From Streptomyces spinoverrucosus (GTDB lineage Bacteria; Actinomycetota; Actinomycetes; Streptomycetales; Streptomycetaceae): DNA of 35,563 nt. The notes under the pieces are model-generated. The model saw only the letters and a program-made list of their open reading frames with translations. It made no database searches and was not told where the DNA came from. The position numbers and the translations under genes are program-made. The DNA is taken from contig NZ_BJND01000080.1 of the NCBI RefSeq assembly GCF_006539505.1, forward strand, positions 1-35,563, written 5' to 3'. This document shows positions 23,751 through 31,062 of the stretch, piece by piece (position 1 is the stretch's first letter; every line of letters begins with the position of its first letter).

Positions 23751-24803
23751 ATGCGTCGGATATCCAAACTGACCCGCGTCGCGGTGGGGGTCGCGTCGCT
23801 CGCACTCGCCGCGACGGCCTGCGGTGGCACCAGCGGTGAAAGCGGTGGCGATTCCGGTTCCAAGGAGGACCTGGGCCTCGCCATCGCGTACGACATCGGC
23901 GGCAAGGGCGACCAGTCCTTCAACGACGCCGCGTACGCCGGCCTGGAGAAGGCCGCCAACGAGTTCGGCTACAAGACCGACGACGTGGAGCCCACCGAGG
24001 GCGAGACCGACGCCGACAAGGAGCAGCGTCTGGCCTCCCTGGCCCGGCAGGGCTACAACCCGGTCATCGGCATCGGCTACGCCTACGGCCCCGCGATGGA
24101 GGCCGTGGCCGCGAAGTACCCGGACACCACCTTCGGCATCGTCGACTCCGCCGTCGAGGCCAAGAACGTCGCCTCCCTCGTCTTCGCCGAGGAGCAGGCC
24201 TCGTACCTGGCCGGTGTCGCGGCCGCCAAGGCCACCAAGACCAACACCGTCGGCTTCGTGGGCGGCGTGGACATTCCGCTGATCCACAAGTTCGAGGCGG
24301 GCTTCAAGCAGGGCGTCGAGGAGACCAGTGGCGGCAAGGTCAAGGTCCTGTCGCAGTACCTGACGCAGACCGCCGAGGAGGGTGGCTTCTCCAGCCCCGA
24401 CAAGGGCAAGGCCGCTGCCGAGGGTCAGATCGAGAAGAAGGCCGACGTCGTCTACCAGGCGGCCGGTCTGTCCGGGCAGGGTGTCATCGAGGCCGCCGCG
24501 AAGGCCAAGGTCTGGGCGATCGGCGTCGACTCCGACCAGTACCAGCAGGAGGCGCTGGCGCCGTACAAGAACTACATCCTGACCTCCGCGCTCAAGGACG
24601 TCGGCGGTGCGGTGTACGCGCTGGCCAAGTCGGTGGAGGACGGCAAGCCGCTGACCGGCACGCAGGTCTTCGACCTGAAGGTGGGCGGCGTGGGCCTGTC
24701 CGACAGCAACCCGGAGTACGCGAAGGTCGCGGGTCTGCAGGAGGCCGTGGAGAAGGCCAAGGAAGGCATCATCGACGGTTCGATCAAGGTCAGGACCGAG
24801 TAG
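23751..24803 (+). CDS. BMP/PnrA-family nucleoside-binding lipoprotein 1
   Basis: 350 residues. A lipoprotein signal ends at LALAATAC-GG (lipid Cys at about residue 24), and a Gly/Ser-rich linker leads to the BMP fold. Recognisable are LAIAYDIGGKGDQSFNDAAY, PTEGETDADKEQRLASLARQGYNPVIGIGYAY, TTFGIVD, EEQASYLAGVAAA, VGFVGGVDIPLIHKFEAGF and VWAIGVDSDQY. Members (PnrA/TmpC, BmpA) bind purine or other nucleosides outside the membrane and hand them to an ABC importer. ATG23751 has GGGGAG 8 nt upstream; in-frame ATG23736 overlaps its own binding site. It has its own promoter and a strong terminator, so it is probably transcribed alone, and it is highly similar to the next lipoprotein. Confidence 0.93.
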   Translation: MRRISKLTRVAVGVASLALAATACGGTSGESGGDSGSKEDLGLAIAYDIGGKGDQSFNDAAYAGLEKAANEFGYKTDDVEPTEGETDADKEQRLASLARQGYNPVIGIGYAYGPAMEAVAAKYPDTTFGIVDSAVEAKNVASLVFAEEQASYLAGVAAAKATKTNTVGFVGGVDIPLIHKFEAGFKQGVEETSGGKVKVLSQYLTQTAEEGGFSSPDKGKAAAEGQIEKKADVVYQAAGLSGQGVIEAAAKAKVWAIGVDSDQYQQEALAPYKNYILTSALKDVGGAVYALAKSVEDGKPLTGTQVFDLKVGGVGLSDSNPEYAKVAGLQEAVEKAKEGIIDGSIKVRTE

Positions 24804-24832
24804 GCGGCGCTGCCTGGAAGGGCTGGCGCGAG

Positions 24833-24867
24833 AAGCGGGTGGGCGTGCGGGACGTCCGCCCGCTTCC
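24833..24867 (+). terminator. Strong terminator after the first BMP lipoprotein
   Basis: A 15-bp stem (24833-24847 with 24853-24867, including two G-U pairs) closes on a 5-nt GCGGG loop, 29 nt after the stop codon. Confidence 0.85.
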
Positions 24868-25247
24868 GGGTTTCGGGGCCATGCCTGCGGCGGCCCGTGC
24901 CGCTGTGTGGGGGCTTGTGTCGCGCCTTCCGGCGGTGGTGGGGTCGGGGCCGCGCCGGGGGGTGTCCGTCCTCGGTCTGCTGGTGGCGTCTGTTGGCGGG
25001 GTGCCGGGCGTTTGCGGCAGCCGCTGCGGGCGGACACCCCCCGACACGTCCCCTTCCGCCGTGGGCGGCTGCGGGGTCGTGTCACATCCCGCGTAGCCAC
25101 CTCCGATTGCGTGCGGCACGGCTCCCGCGGTGGCCCGTGACGGTACGTGTCATCACCCTTCGCCACCCTCCCTTCGCACGCCGCAAGGCTCCGACCTGGG
25201 TCCGAGTGGCGTTGGCCACGGGCGCATAACAAGGTGGACAGAAGGGG
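24868..25247. other. 380-bp non-coding gap between the two lipoprotein genes
   Basis: It is GC-rich, with short open frames of skewed composition but no ribosome-binding site plus conserved protein pattern. I see no tRNA or repeat array. It contains nothing I can name before the promoter of the second lipoprotein gene. Confidence 0.5.
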
Positions 25248-25276
25248 TTTTCAGGCAGGTCTACGCGCGTTAATCT
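25248..25276 (+). promoter_or_regulatory. Promoter of the second BMP lipoprotein with CTACGCGCGT element in its spacer
   Basis: TTTTCA (25248-25253), 17 nt, then TAATCT (25271-25276). CTACGCGCGT (25261-25270) occupies the same spacer position as at the first lipoprotein gene; over 13 bases the two promoters read TCTACGCGCGTTA. The predicted leader is about 95 nt. Confidence 0.65.
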
Positions 25277-25378
25277 GCGGCGGAGCCAGCGCCGAAGCTG
25301 AACCGTACGGCGCTAAGCGATACCGGGGAAGTGCCGGCACGCCCCCCGGACCCGCCAGTACGACAGGAGCACCAACAC

Positions 25379-26428
25379 ATGCGCCGGGTTTCCCGCATCG
25401 CGGTCGCAGGCGCAGCGACCGCCTCCCTCGCCCTTGCCCTCTCCGCCTGTGGCGGCACTTCGACCCAGAGCTCGTCCGCGGAGTCGAAGGGCGACAAGGG
25501 CCTCGCCATCGCCTACGACGTCGGCGGCAAGGGCGACCAGTCCTTCAACGACGCCGCGTACGCGGGCCTGGAGCAGGCGAAGAAGGAGTTCAAGTACGAG
25601 ACGGCCGACATCGAGCCCACCGAGGGCGAGACGGACGCCGACAAGGCGCAGCGCCTGGCCTCGCTGGCGAAGCAGGGCTACAACCCGGTGATCGGCGTCG
25701 GCTACGCCTACGCGCCGGCCGTCAAGGAGGTCGCGGAGAAGTACCCCGACACCACCTTCGGCATCGTCGACGACGCCCAGGTCCAGGCGGACAACGTCGC
25801 CGACCTGGTCTTCAACGAGGAGCAGGCCTCGTACCTGGCCGGCGTCGCCGCCGCCAAGAGCACCAAGACCAACGTCGTCGGCTTCGTCGGCGGCGTGGAC
25901 ATCCCGCTGATCCACAAGTTCCAGGCGGGCTTCGAGCAGGGCGTCAAGGCCACCAACCCCAAGGTCAAGGTCCTCTCGCAGTACCTCACCCAGACGGCCG
26001 AGGAGGGTGGCTTCGCCAGCCCCGACAAGGGCAAGACGGCCGCCGAGGGCCAGATCGAGAAGAAGGCCGACGTCGTCTACGCGGCGGCCGGTCTGTCCGG
26101 CCAGGGCGTGATCGAGGCCGCCGCCGCCAACAAGGTGTGGGCGATCGGCGTCGACTCCGACCAGTACAAGCAGGAAGCCCTCGCCAAGTACAAGGACTCC
26201 ATCCTCACCTCCGCCACGAAGGACGTCGCCAAGGCGGTCTACAGCCTGGCTAAGTCGGTCGAGGAGGGCAAGCCCGAGACCGGTATCGTCAGGGGCGATC
26301 TGAAGACCGGCGAGGTGGGCCTCGCGAACTCCAACCCGAAGTTCGCCGACAACGCCGAGCTCCAGGAAGCCATCGCAACGGCCAAGGAGAAGATCATCAG
26401 CGGCGAGATCAAGGTCAAGAGCAGCTGA
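25379..26428 (+). CDS. BMP/PnrA-family nucleoside-binding lipoprotein 2
   Basis: 349 residues from ATG25379, with AGGAG 9 nt upstream. It has a good lipobox, LALSAC-GG, then a Ser-rich linker. The BMP fold matches its upstream paralogue closely (YDVGGKGDQSFNDAAYAGLE, GYNPVIGVGYAY, TTFGIVDDAQ, FVGGVDIPLIHKFQAGFEQG, VWAIGVDSDQYKQEAL). It should present a nucleoside to the double-ABC importer encoded just downstream, and its distance to that gene (about 160 bp with a terminator between) suggests it is made in excess over the membrane subunits. The main differences from paralogue 1 are in the linker and at the C-terminus (GIVRGDLKTGEVGLANS), which may change ligand choice. Confidence 0.93.
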   Translation: MRRVSRIAVAGAATASLALALSACGGTSTQSSSAESKGDKGLAIAYDVGGKGDQSFNDAAYAGLEQAKKEFKYETADIEPTEGETDADKAQRLASLAKQGYNPVIGVGYAYAPAVKEVAEKYPDTTFGIVDDAQVQADNVADLVFNEEQASYLAGVAAAKSTKTNVVGFVGGVDIPLIHKFQAGFEQGVKATNPKVKVLSQYLTQTAEEGGFASPDKGKTAAEGQIEKKADVVYAAAGLSGQGVIEAAAANKVWAIGVDSDQYKQEALAKYKDSILTSATKDVAKAVYSLAKSVEEGKPETGIVRGDLKTGEVGLANSNPKFADNAELQEAIATAKEKIISGEIKVKSS

Positions 26429-26472
26429 CAAGCAGGTGCCGAGCAGTCGGTAACCGCGGGGTTACGTCCGCT

Positions 26473-26511
26473 CAACGGGGTACGGGGAGACTGCCTCCCT
26501 GTACCCCGTTG
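26473..26511 (+). terminator. 17-bp terminator between lipoprotein 2 and the ATPase gene
   Basis: CAACGGGGTAC.. at 26473-26489 pairs with 26495-26511 (one G-U) around a 5-nt loop. It should stop most transcripts leaving the lipoprotein gene. Its last arm touches the -35 of the next promoter. Confidence 0.88.
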
Positions 26512-26536
26512 GCCAGTCGCGTCACCCCTCTATATG
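26509..26536 (+). promoter_or_regulatory. Possible promoter of the ABC importer-salvage operon
   Basis: TTGGCC (26509-26514), 16 nt, then TATATG (26531-26536). The predicted start near 26543 puts the palindromic operator at 26548-26559 just downstream. Confidence 0.5.
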
Positions 26537-26547
26537 CCGTAGGGGCG

Positions 26548-26559
26548 CTACGCGCGTAG
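26548..26559. promoter_or_regulatory. Palindromic operator CTACGCGCGTAG
   Basis: A perfect 12-bp palindrome with a central CG, sharing CTACGCGCGT with the promoters of both lipoprotein genes. It lies about 29 bp before the presumed start of the ATPase gene. A central CG is common in LacI-family operators; the regulator is not in this window. Confidence 0.65.
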
Positions 26560-26587
26560 ACGACCCCCGTCCCCAGGAGAGTGCGCC

Positions 26588-28213
26588 ATCAACGCGTCCA
26601 GCAGCCCTCCGGCCGGAGCGGCGGTCCACGGTCAGGCGACCGCCGTCGAACTCGCCGGGATCACCAAGCGTTTCCCGGGCGTCGTGGCCAACCACGACAT
26701 CCACCTCACCGTCCGCAAGGGCACCGTGCACGCCCTCGTCGGCGAGAACGGCGCCGGCAAGTCGACGCTGATGAAGATCCTCTACGGCATGCAGAAGCCG
26801 GACGAGGGCACCATCACCATCGACGGTGAACAGGTCTCCCTGCACAGCCCGGCCGACGCCATCACGCGCGGCATCGGCATGGTGCACCAGCACTTCATGC
26901 TGGCCGACAACCTCACGGTCCTGGAGAACGTGGTCCTCGGCAGCGAGAAGCTCTACGGCATCGGCGCCAAGGCCCGCCGCAAGATCACGGAGATCTCCGA
27001 CCGCTACGGCCTCGGCGTGCGCCCCGACGTCCTGGTCGAGGAACTCGGCGTCGCGGCCCGCCAGCGCGTGGAGATCCTCAAGGTCCTCTACCGCGGCGCC
27101 ACCACGCTGATCCTCGACGAGCCGACCGCCGTGCTCGTCCCGCAGGAGGTGGACGCGCTCTTCGCCAACCTGCGCGAGCTGAAGTCCGAGGGCCTGTCGG
27201 TCATCTTCATCTCCCACAAGCTGGGCGAGGTGCTGTCGGTCGCCGACGAGATCACCGTGATCCGGCGTGGTACGACGGTCGGTACGGCCGTCCCCTCCGA
27301 GACCACCCCGCGGCAGCTCGCCGAGATGATGGTCGGCAGCGAGCTGCCGACGCCGGAGACCGCCGAGTCCACGGTCACCGATCGTCCGGTGATCACCGTC
27401 GACAAGCTGCGCCTCCAGGCCCCGGGCGGCAAGGCCCTGCTGGACGACATCACGTTCACCATCCACGCGGGCGAGGTCCTGGGTATCGCCGGTGTGGAGG
27501 GCAACGGCCAGACCGAGCTGGTCGACGCGTTGATCGGCCTGCGCCACGCCGACTCCGGCACGATCACCCTCGCCGAAGAGGAGATCACCGGCTGGCACAC
27601 CCGCAAGCGCCGCGAGCAGGGCGTCGGCTACATCCCCGAGGACCGTCACCGCCACGGCCTGCTCCTGGAGGCCCCCCTCTGGGAGAACCGCATCCTCGGT
27701 CACGTCACCGAGAAGCCCAACGCCAAGGGCGTATGGCTGGACCCGAAGGCCGCGCAGGAGGACACGCGCCGCATCGTCGAGGCGTACGACGTCCGCACCC
27801 CCGGCATCGACGTCACCGCCGCCTCGCTGTCCGGCGGCAACCAGCAGAAGCTGATCGTCGGCCGCGAGATGAGCCACAAGCCGCGCTTCCTGATCGCCGC
27901 CCACCCCACCCGTGGTGTGGACGTCGGCGCGCAGGCCGCGATCTGGGACCACATCCGCGAGGCCCGCCGCGAGGGCCTGGCCGTGCTGCTGATCTCCGCC
28001 GACCTGGACGAGCTGATCGGCCTGTCCGACACGCTCCGGGTGATCTACAACGGCCGGCTGGTCGCCGACGCCGACCCCGCCACCATCACCCCGGAGGAGC
28101 TGGGTTCGGCCATGACGGGTGCCGCGACCGGCCACCTGGAGCACGAAGAGACCCCCGAGAACTCGGCCGACGTGTCCAAGTCCCCCGAGTCTCCGGAAGA
28201 CGAGGCCCGCTGA
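26588..28213 (+). CDS. Double-ABC ATPase of a nucleoside/BMP-type importer; probable ATC start
   Basis: 541 residues if read from ATC26588, which stands 8 nt after AGGAG. The frame is open from 26543 but has no ATG, GTG, TTG or CTG before GTG26684. Starting there would delete the first strand and A-loop (VELAGITKRFPGV). ABC1 has GENGAGKST (Walker A), a Q-loop at VHQHFML, a degenerate signature LGVAARQRVEIL and TLILDEPTA. ABC2 has the family's reduced Walker A (GVEGNGQTEL), a good signature LSGGNQQK and FLIAAHPTRGVD. This RbsA/NupO-like layout drives uptake of nucleosides delivered by BMP lipoproteins. Its stop overlaps the first permease start as TGATG. A start change from ATG to ATC, or a base error, are both possible. 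Confidence 0.92.
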   Translation: MNASSSPPAGAAVHGQATAVELAGITKRFPGVVANHDIHLTVRKGTVHALVGENGAGKSTLMKILYGMQKPDEGTITIDGEQVSLHSPADAITRGIGMVHQHFMLADNLTVLENVVLGSEKLYGIGAKARRKITEISDRYGLGVRPDVLVEELGVAARQRVEILKVLYRGATTLILDEPTAVLVPQEVDALFANLRELKSEGLSVIFISHKLGEVLSVADEITVIRRGTTVGTAVPSETTPRQLAEMMVGSELPTPETAESTVTDRPVITVDKLRLQAPGGKALLDDITFTIHAGEVLGIAGVEGNGQTELVDALIGLRHADSGTITLAEEEITGWHTRKRREQGVGYIPEDRHRHGLLLEAPLWENRILGHVTEKPNAKGVWLDPKAAQEDTRRIVEAYDVRTPGIDVTAASLSGGNQQKLIVGREMSHKPRFLIAAHPTRGVDVGAQAAIWDHIREARREGLAVLLISADLDELIGLSDTLRVIYNGRLVADADPATITPEELGSAMTGAATGHLEHEETPENSADVSKSPESPEDEAR

Positions 28214-29331
28214 TGAAGAAGTTCGACAAGGAGCGCGTGCTCCTCGCCGTGGCCGGACCGGTCATCGCGCTCGCCGTGGCCTTCGTGCTGAGCGCGATCG
28301 TGCTGATCGCCTCCGGCAAGAACCCGGTCGAGCCGTTCGCCGTGATGTTCGAGCAGGCCGGCTTCTCCGACATCCAGGTCCTGATCATCAACCAGGCCTC
28401 GATGTACTACATCGCCGCGCTCGCGGTGGCCATCGGCTTCCGGATGAACCTGTTCAACATCGGCGTCGACGGCCAGTACCAACTCGGCGCCATGCTGGCC
28501 GCGATCGTCGGCGCCCACATGAACCTGCCGGCGGTGATCCAGATCCCGCTGCTGCTCCTGACCGCGATCTTCACCGGTGCCTTCTGGGCCGGAATCGCCG
28601 GTGTCCTGAAGGTCACCCGCGGCGTCAGCGAGGTCGTCGCGACGATCATGCTCAACGCGATCGCCACCTCCGTCATCGGCTACCTGTGGCTGCCGACCGT
28701 CTTCGGCGTCAAGGTCGGCAACAACAACACCACCGGCGAGATGCACTCCTCCGGCTGGATCCCCGGCATCGACATGGGCCCGGCCGGCGAGATCTACGGC
28801 CTGGTCGTCCTCGCCGTACTCCTCGGCATCGGCTACTGGGTCGTCCTCAACCGCACCCGCTTCGGCTTCGACCTGCGCGCCTCCGGCGCCTCCGAGACCG
28901 CCGCCGCGGCCTCCGGTGTCGACCCCAAGCGGATGACGCTCACCGCCATGCTGATCTCCGGCGCCATCGCCGGTCTCGCAGGCCTGCCGATCCTGCTCGG
29001 CGACACCCACACCTACAGCCTCAACTTCCCCACCGGCATCGGCTTCCTGGGCATCGGCATCGCCCTGCTCGGCCGTAACAGCCCGGTCGGAATCGCGTTC
29101 GCCGCCCTGCTGTGGGCCTGGCTCGACAAGGCCTCGCCGGAGCTGGACTTCCACGGCTACGACAAGGAGATCGCGGTCATCATGCAGGGCCTGATCGTGC
29201 TCTCGGTCGTCGTCTCCTACGAAGCCGTACGCGAATGGGGTCTGCGCCGCCAGCAGCGCCGCGTCGGCGCCGAACTCGCCGCCGGTCACGTCCTCGGCGC
29301 CCACAACACGAAGGAGGTGGCTGGCCGATGA
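28213..29331 (+). CDS. ABC importer permease 1 (BPD_transp_2, NupP-like)
   Basis: 372 residues with about nine membrane segments. Family marks are NQASMYYIAALAVAIGFRMNLFNIGVDGQYQLGAMLAA near residue 60-95, GVSEVVATIMLNAIA (the coupling region touching the ATPase), RASGASETAAAASGVDPKRM and GIGFLGIGIALLGRNSPVG. Together with the next gene it forms the pore of a nucleoside importer of the BMP/RbsC class. ATG28213 overlaps the ATPase stop (TGATG). The C-terminal tail is basic and cytoplasmic. The tight coupling and order ATPase-permease-permease match the nupOPQ layout of other bacteria. Confidence 0.93.
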   Translation: MKKFDKERVLLAVAGPVIALAVAFVLSAIVLIASGKNPVEPFAVMFEQAGFSDIQVLIINQASMYYIAALAVAIGFRMNLFNIGVDGQYQLGAMLAAIVGAHMNLPAVIQIPLLLLTAIFTGAFWAGIAGVLKVTRGVSEVVATIMLNAIATSVIGYLWLPTVFGVKVGNNNTTGEMHSSGWIPGIDMGPAGEIYGLVVLAVLLGIGYWVVLNRTRFGFDLRASGASETAAAASGVDPKRMTLTAMLISGAIAGLAGLPILLGDTHTYSLNFPTGIGFLGIGIALLGRNSPVGIAFAALLWAWLDKASPELDFHGYDKEIAVIMQGLIVLSVVVSYEAVREWGLRRQQRRVGAELAAGHVLGAHNTKEVAGR

Positions 29332-30593
29332 CCACCGCGACCGACGTCAACCAGCCCACGCTGCAGCCCGCGGCGCCGACCGGCCGCCGCCTGTCGTGGC
29401 CCGTGCTGCTGCTGGTCATCGCCGGAGCCCTGGCGCTGACCTCGCTGGTGCGGATCATCACCGGCGCCGACGGCATCACCAACGTCAGCCAGATGTCCAC
29501 CGCGCTCCAGCTCGCCGTCCCCATCGGCCTCGCCGGCCTCGGCGGCCTGTGGGCCGAGCGCGCGGGCGTGGTCAACATCGGCCTCGAAGGCATGATGATC
29601 CTCGGCACCTGGTTCGGCGCCTGGGCCGGCTTCCAGTGGGGCCCGTGGACGGGTGTCCTGGTCGGCATCATCGGCGGCTGCCTCGGCGGCCTGCTGCACG
29701 CCTTCGTGACCGTCACCTTCAACGTCAACCACATCGTCTCCGGTGTGGCCATCAACATCCTCGCCCTCGGCGCCACCCGCTACCTGGCTCCCCTCGCCTT
29801 CGAGGGCCACGCAGGCGGCTCCGCCAAGCAGTCCCCGGCGGTCGAATCCCTCGGCAACTTCACCGTGCCGGGCCTCTCCGACGGCCTGAGGGAACTCAAC
29901 AACCAGGGCTGGTTCCTGATCTCCGACCTCGCCGGCCTGCTCGGCGGCCTGGTCACCGACGTCTCCTGGCTGACCCTGATCGCCATCGCCCTGGTCCCCG
30001 CCACCTGGTGGATCCTGTGGCGCACCCCGTTCGGTCTGCGGCTGCGCTCCTGCGGTGAGAACCCGGTCGCCGCCGAGTCGCTCGGCGTGAACGTCTACAA
30101 GTACAAGTACATCGCCGTGATCATCTCCGGTGGCCTGGCCGGCCTCGGCGGCGTCTTCCTCTCCATCGTCGCCAACCCCTTCTACCTGGAGGGCCAGGTC
30201 AGCGGCCGCGGCTTCATCGGCCTCGCCGCGATGATCTTCGGTAACTGGATGCCGGGCGGCCTCGCCCTCGGCGCGGGCCTGTTCGGCTACACCGACAGCC
30301 TCAACCTGCGCGGCGGCTCGGAGAACGTCCACGCCCTGCTGCTGCTCAGCGCCCTGCTGCTGATCATCGGCGCGATCTGGCTGGCGATCCGCAAGAAGTA
30401 CGTCCCGGCAGTGATCACCGTGGTCGCCGGCGCCCTGTTCTTCACCTGGTACGCCACCACCAACGAGGTCCCCAACCAGGTCGTCTCCGCCACTCCGTAC
30501 GTCATCACCCTCGTCGTCCTGGCGCTCTCCGCCCAGCGGCTGCGGATGCCGAAGGCCGACGGTCTGCCGTACCGGAAGGGACAAGGCAAGTGA
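29328..30593 (+). CDS. ABC importer permease 2 (BPD_transp_2, NupQ-like)
   Basis: 421 residues from ATG29328 (AAGGAGG 10 nt upstream; ATGA overlap with the preceding stop). The core shows LAVPIGLAGLGGLWAERAGVVNIGLEGMMILGTWFGAWAG, NVNHIVSGVAINILALG, LRSCGENPVAAESLGVNVYKYKYIAVIISGGLAGLGG and GRGFIGLAAMIFGNW, the usual pattern of the second permease in this class. It is longer than typical members by two extra C-terminal membrane segments (LLLLSALLLIIGAIWLAI and YVPAVITVVAGALFF onward). It pairs with permease 1 and the double ATPase in the inner membrane. It overlaps the cytidine deaminase start by 4 nt, tying uptake to salvage. Confidence 0.93.
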   Translation: MTTATDVNQPTLQPAAPTGRRLSWPVLLLVIAGALALTSLVRIITGADGITNVSQMSTALQLAVPIGLAGLGGLWAERAGVVNIGLEGMMILGTWFGAWAGFQWGPWTGVLVGIIGGCLGGLLHAFVTVTFNVNHIVSGVAINILALGATRYLAPLAFEGHAGGSAKQSPAVESLGNFTVPGLSDGLRELNNQGWFLISDLAGLLGGLVTDVSWLTLIAIALVPATWWILWRTPFGLRLRSCGENPVAAESLGVNVYKYKYIAVIISGGLAGLGGVFLSIVANPFYLEGQVSGRGFIGLAAMIFGNWMPGGLALGAGLFGYTDSLNLRGGSENVHALLLLSALLLIIGAIWLAIRKKYVPAVITVVAGALFFTWYATTNEVPNQVVSATPYVITLVVLALSAQRLRMPKADGLPYRKGQGK

Positions 30594-30991
30594 CACCGAC
30601 GGCCGACGTCGACTGGGAGGCGCTGCGCACGGTGGCCCGGGAGGCCATGACCCACGCGTACGCCCCCTACTCCGGCTACCCCGTCGGGGTCGCCGCCCTG
30701 GTCGACGACGGACGCACGGTCACCGGCTGCAACGTCGAGAACGCCTCGTACGGCATCTCCCTGTGCGCCGAGTGCGGACTGGTCTCGGACCTGCAGCGCA
30801 CCGGCGGCGGCCGGCTCACGCACTTCACCTGCGTGGACGGCCGGGGCGAACTCCTCGTCCCGTGCGGCCGCTGCCGGCAGCTGCTGTACGAGTTCGGCGG
30901 CCCCGACCTGCTGCTGGACACCCCGGCGGGCATCCTGCCGCTGTCGGAGATGCTGCCGCAGGCCTTCGGGCCGGGCCACCTCCGCTCGTAA
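30590..30991 (+). CDS. cdd: Cytidine deaminase
   Basis: 133 residues from GTG30590, overlapping the permease stop as GTGA, with AAGGGACAAGG upstream. The small tetrameric deaminase pattern is complete: AYAPYSGYPVGVAALVDDG, then TGCNVENASYGISLCAECG (zinc Cys and catalytic Glu of C-A-E) and LVPCGRCRQLLYEFGG (P-C-x-x-C zinc ligands). It turns cytidine and deoxycytidine into uridine and deoxyuridine in the cytoplasm. Length matches the usual 130-135 residues. Placement after the importer and before thymidine phosphorylase makes this a pyrimidine nucleoside salvage operon. Confidence 0.95.
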   Translation: MTPTADVDWEALRTVAREAMTHAYAPYSGYPVGVAALVDDGRTVTGCNVENASYGISLCAECGLVSDLQRTGGGRLTHFTCVDGRGELLVPCGRCRQLLYEFGGPDLLLDTPAGILPLSEMLPQAFGPGHLRS

Positions 30992-30996
30992 CTCCC

Positions 30997-31032
30997 GTAC
31001 GGCCCCTGGGACTTGACTCGCAGGGGCCGTAC
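30997..31032 (+). terminator. 12-bp hairpin between cdd and deoA
   Basis: GTACGGCCCCTG (30997-31008) and CAGGGGCCGTAC (31021-31032) pair perfectly around 12 nt, 5 nt after the cdd stop. The loop contains TTGACT, which could be the -35 of an internal deoA promoter, but no matching -10 is convincing. Confidence 0.7.
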
Positions 31033-31062
31033 TCTTCGCAATCCCCGGAAGGAAAGCCAGTC

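Noticed and set aside
24868..25247. Short ORFs between the two lipoprotein genes
   Set aside because: Several overlapping frames of 70-110 codons exist, but composition is not protein-like and none has a convincing ribosome binding site.
26540..26690. Frameshift at the 5' end of the ABC ATPase gene
   Set aside because: The frame is open and continues a sensible ABC N-terminus through to ATC26588 behind AGGAG, so a start-codon change explains the data better than a frameshift.
30590..30991. Unusual C-A-E-C-G in cytidine deaminase as a lost motif
   Set aside because: The zinc Cys and catalytic Glu are present; the variant after Glu is, as far as I know, normal for actinobacterial Cdd.
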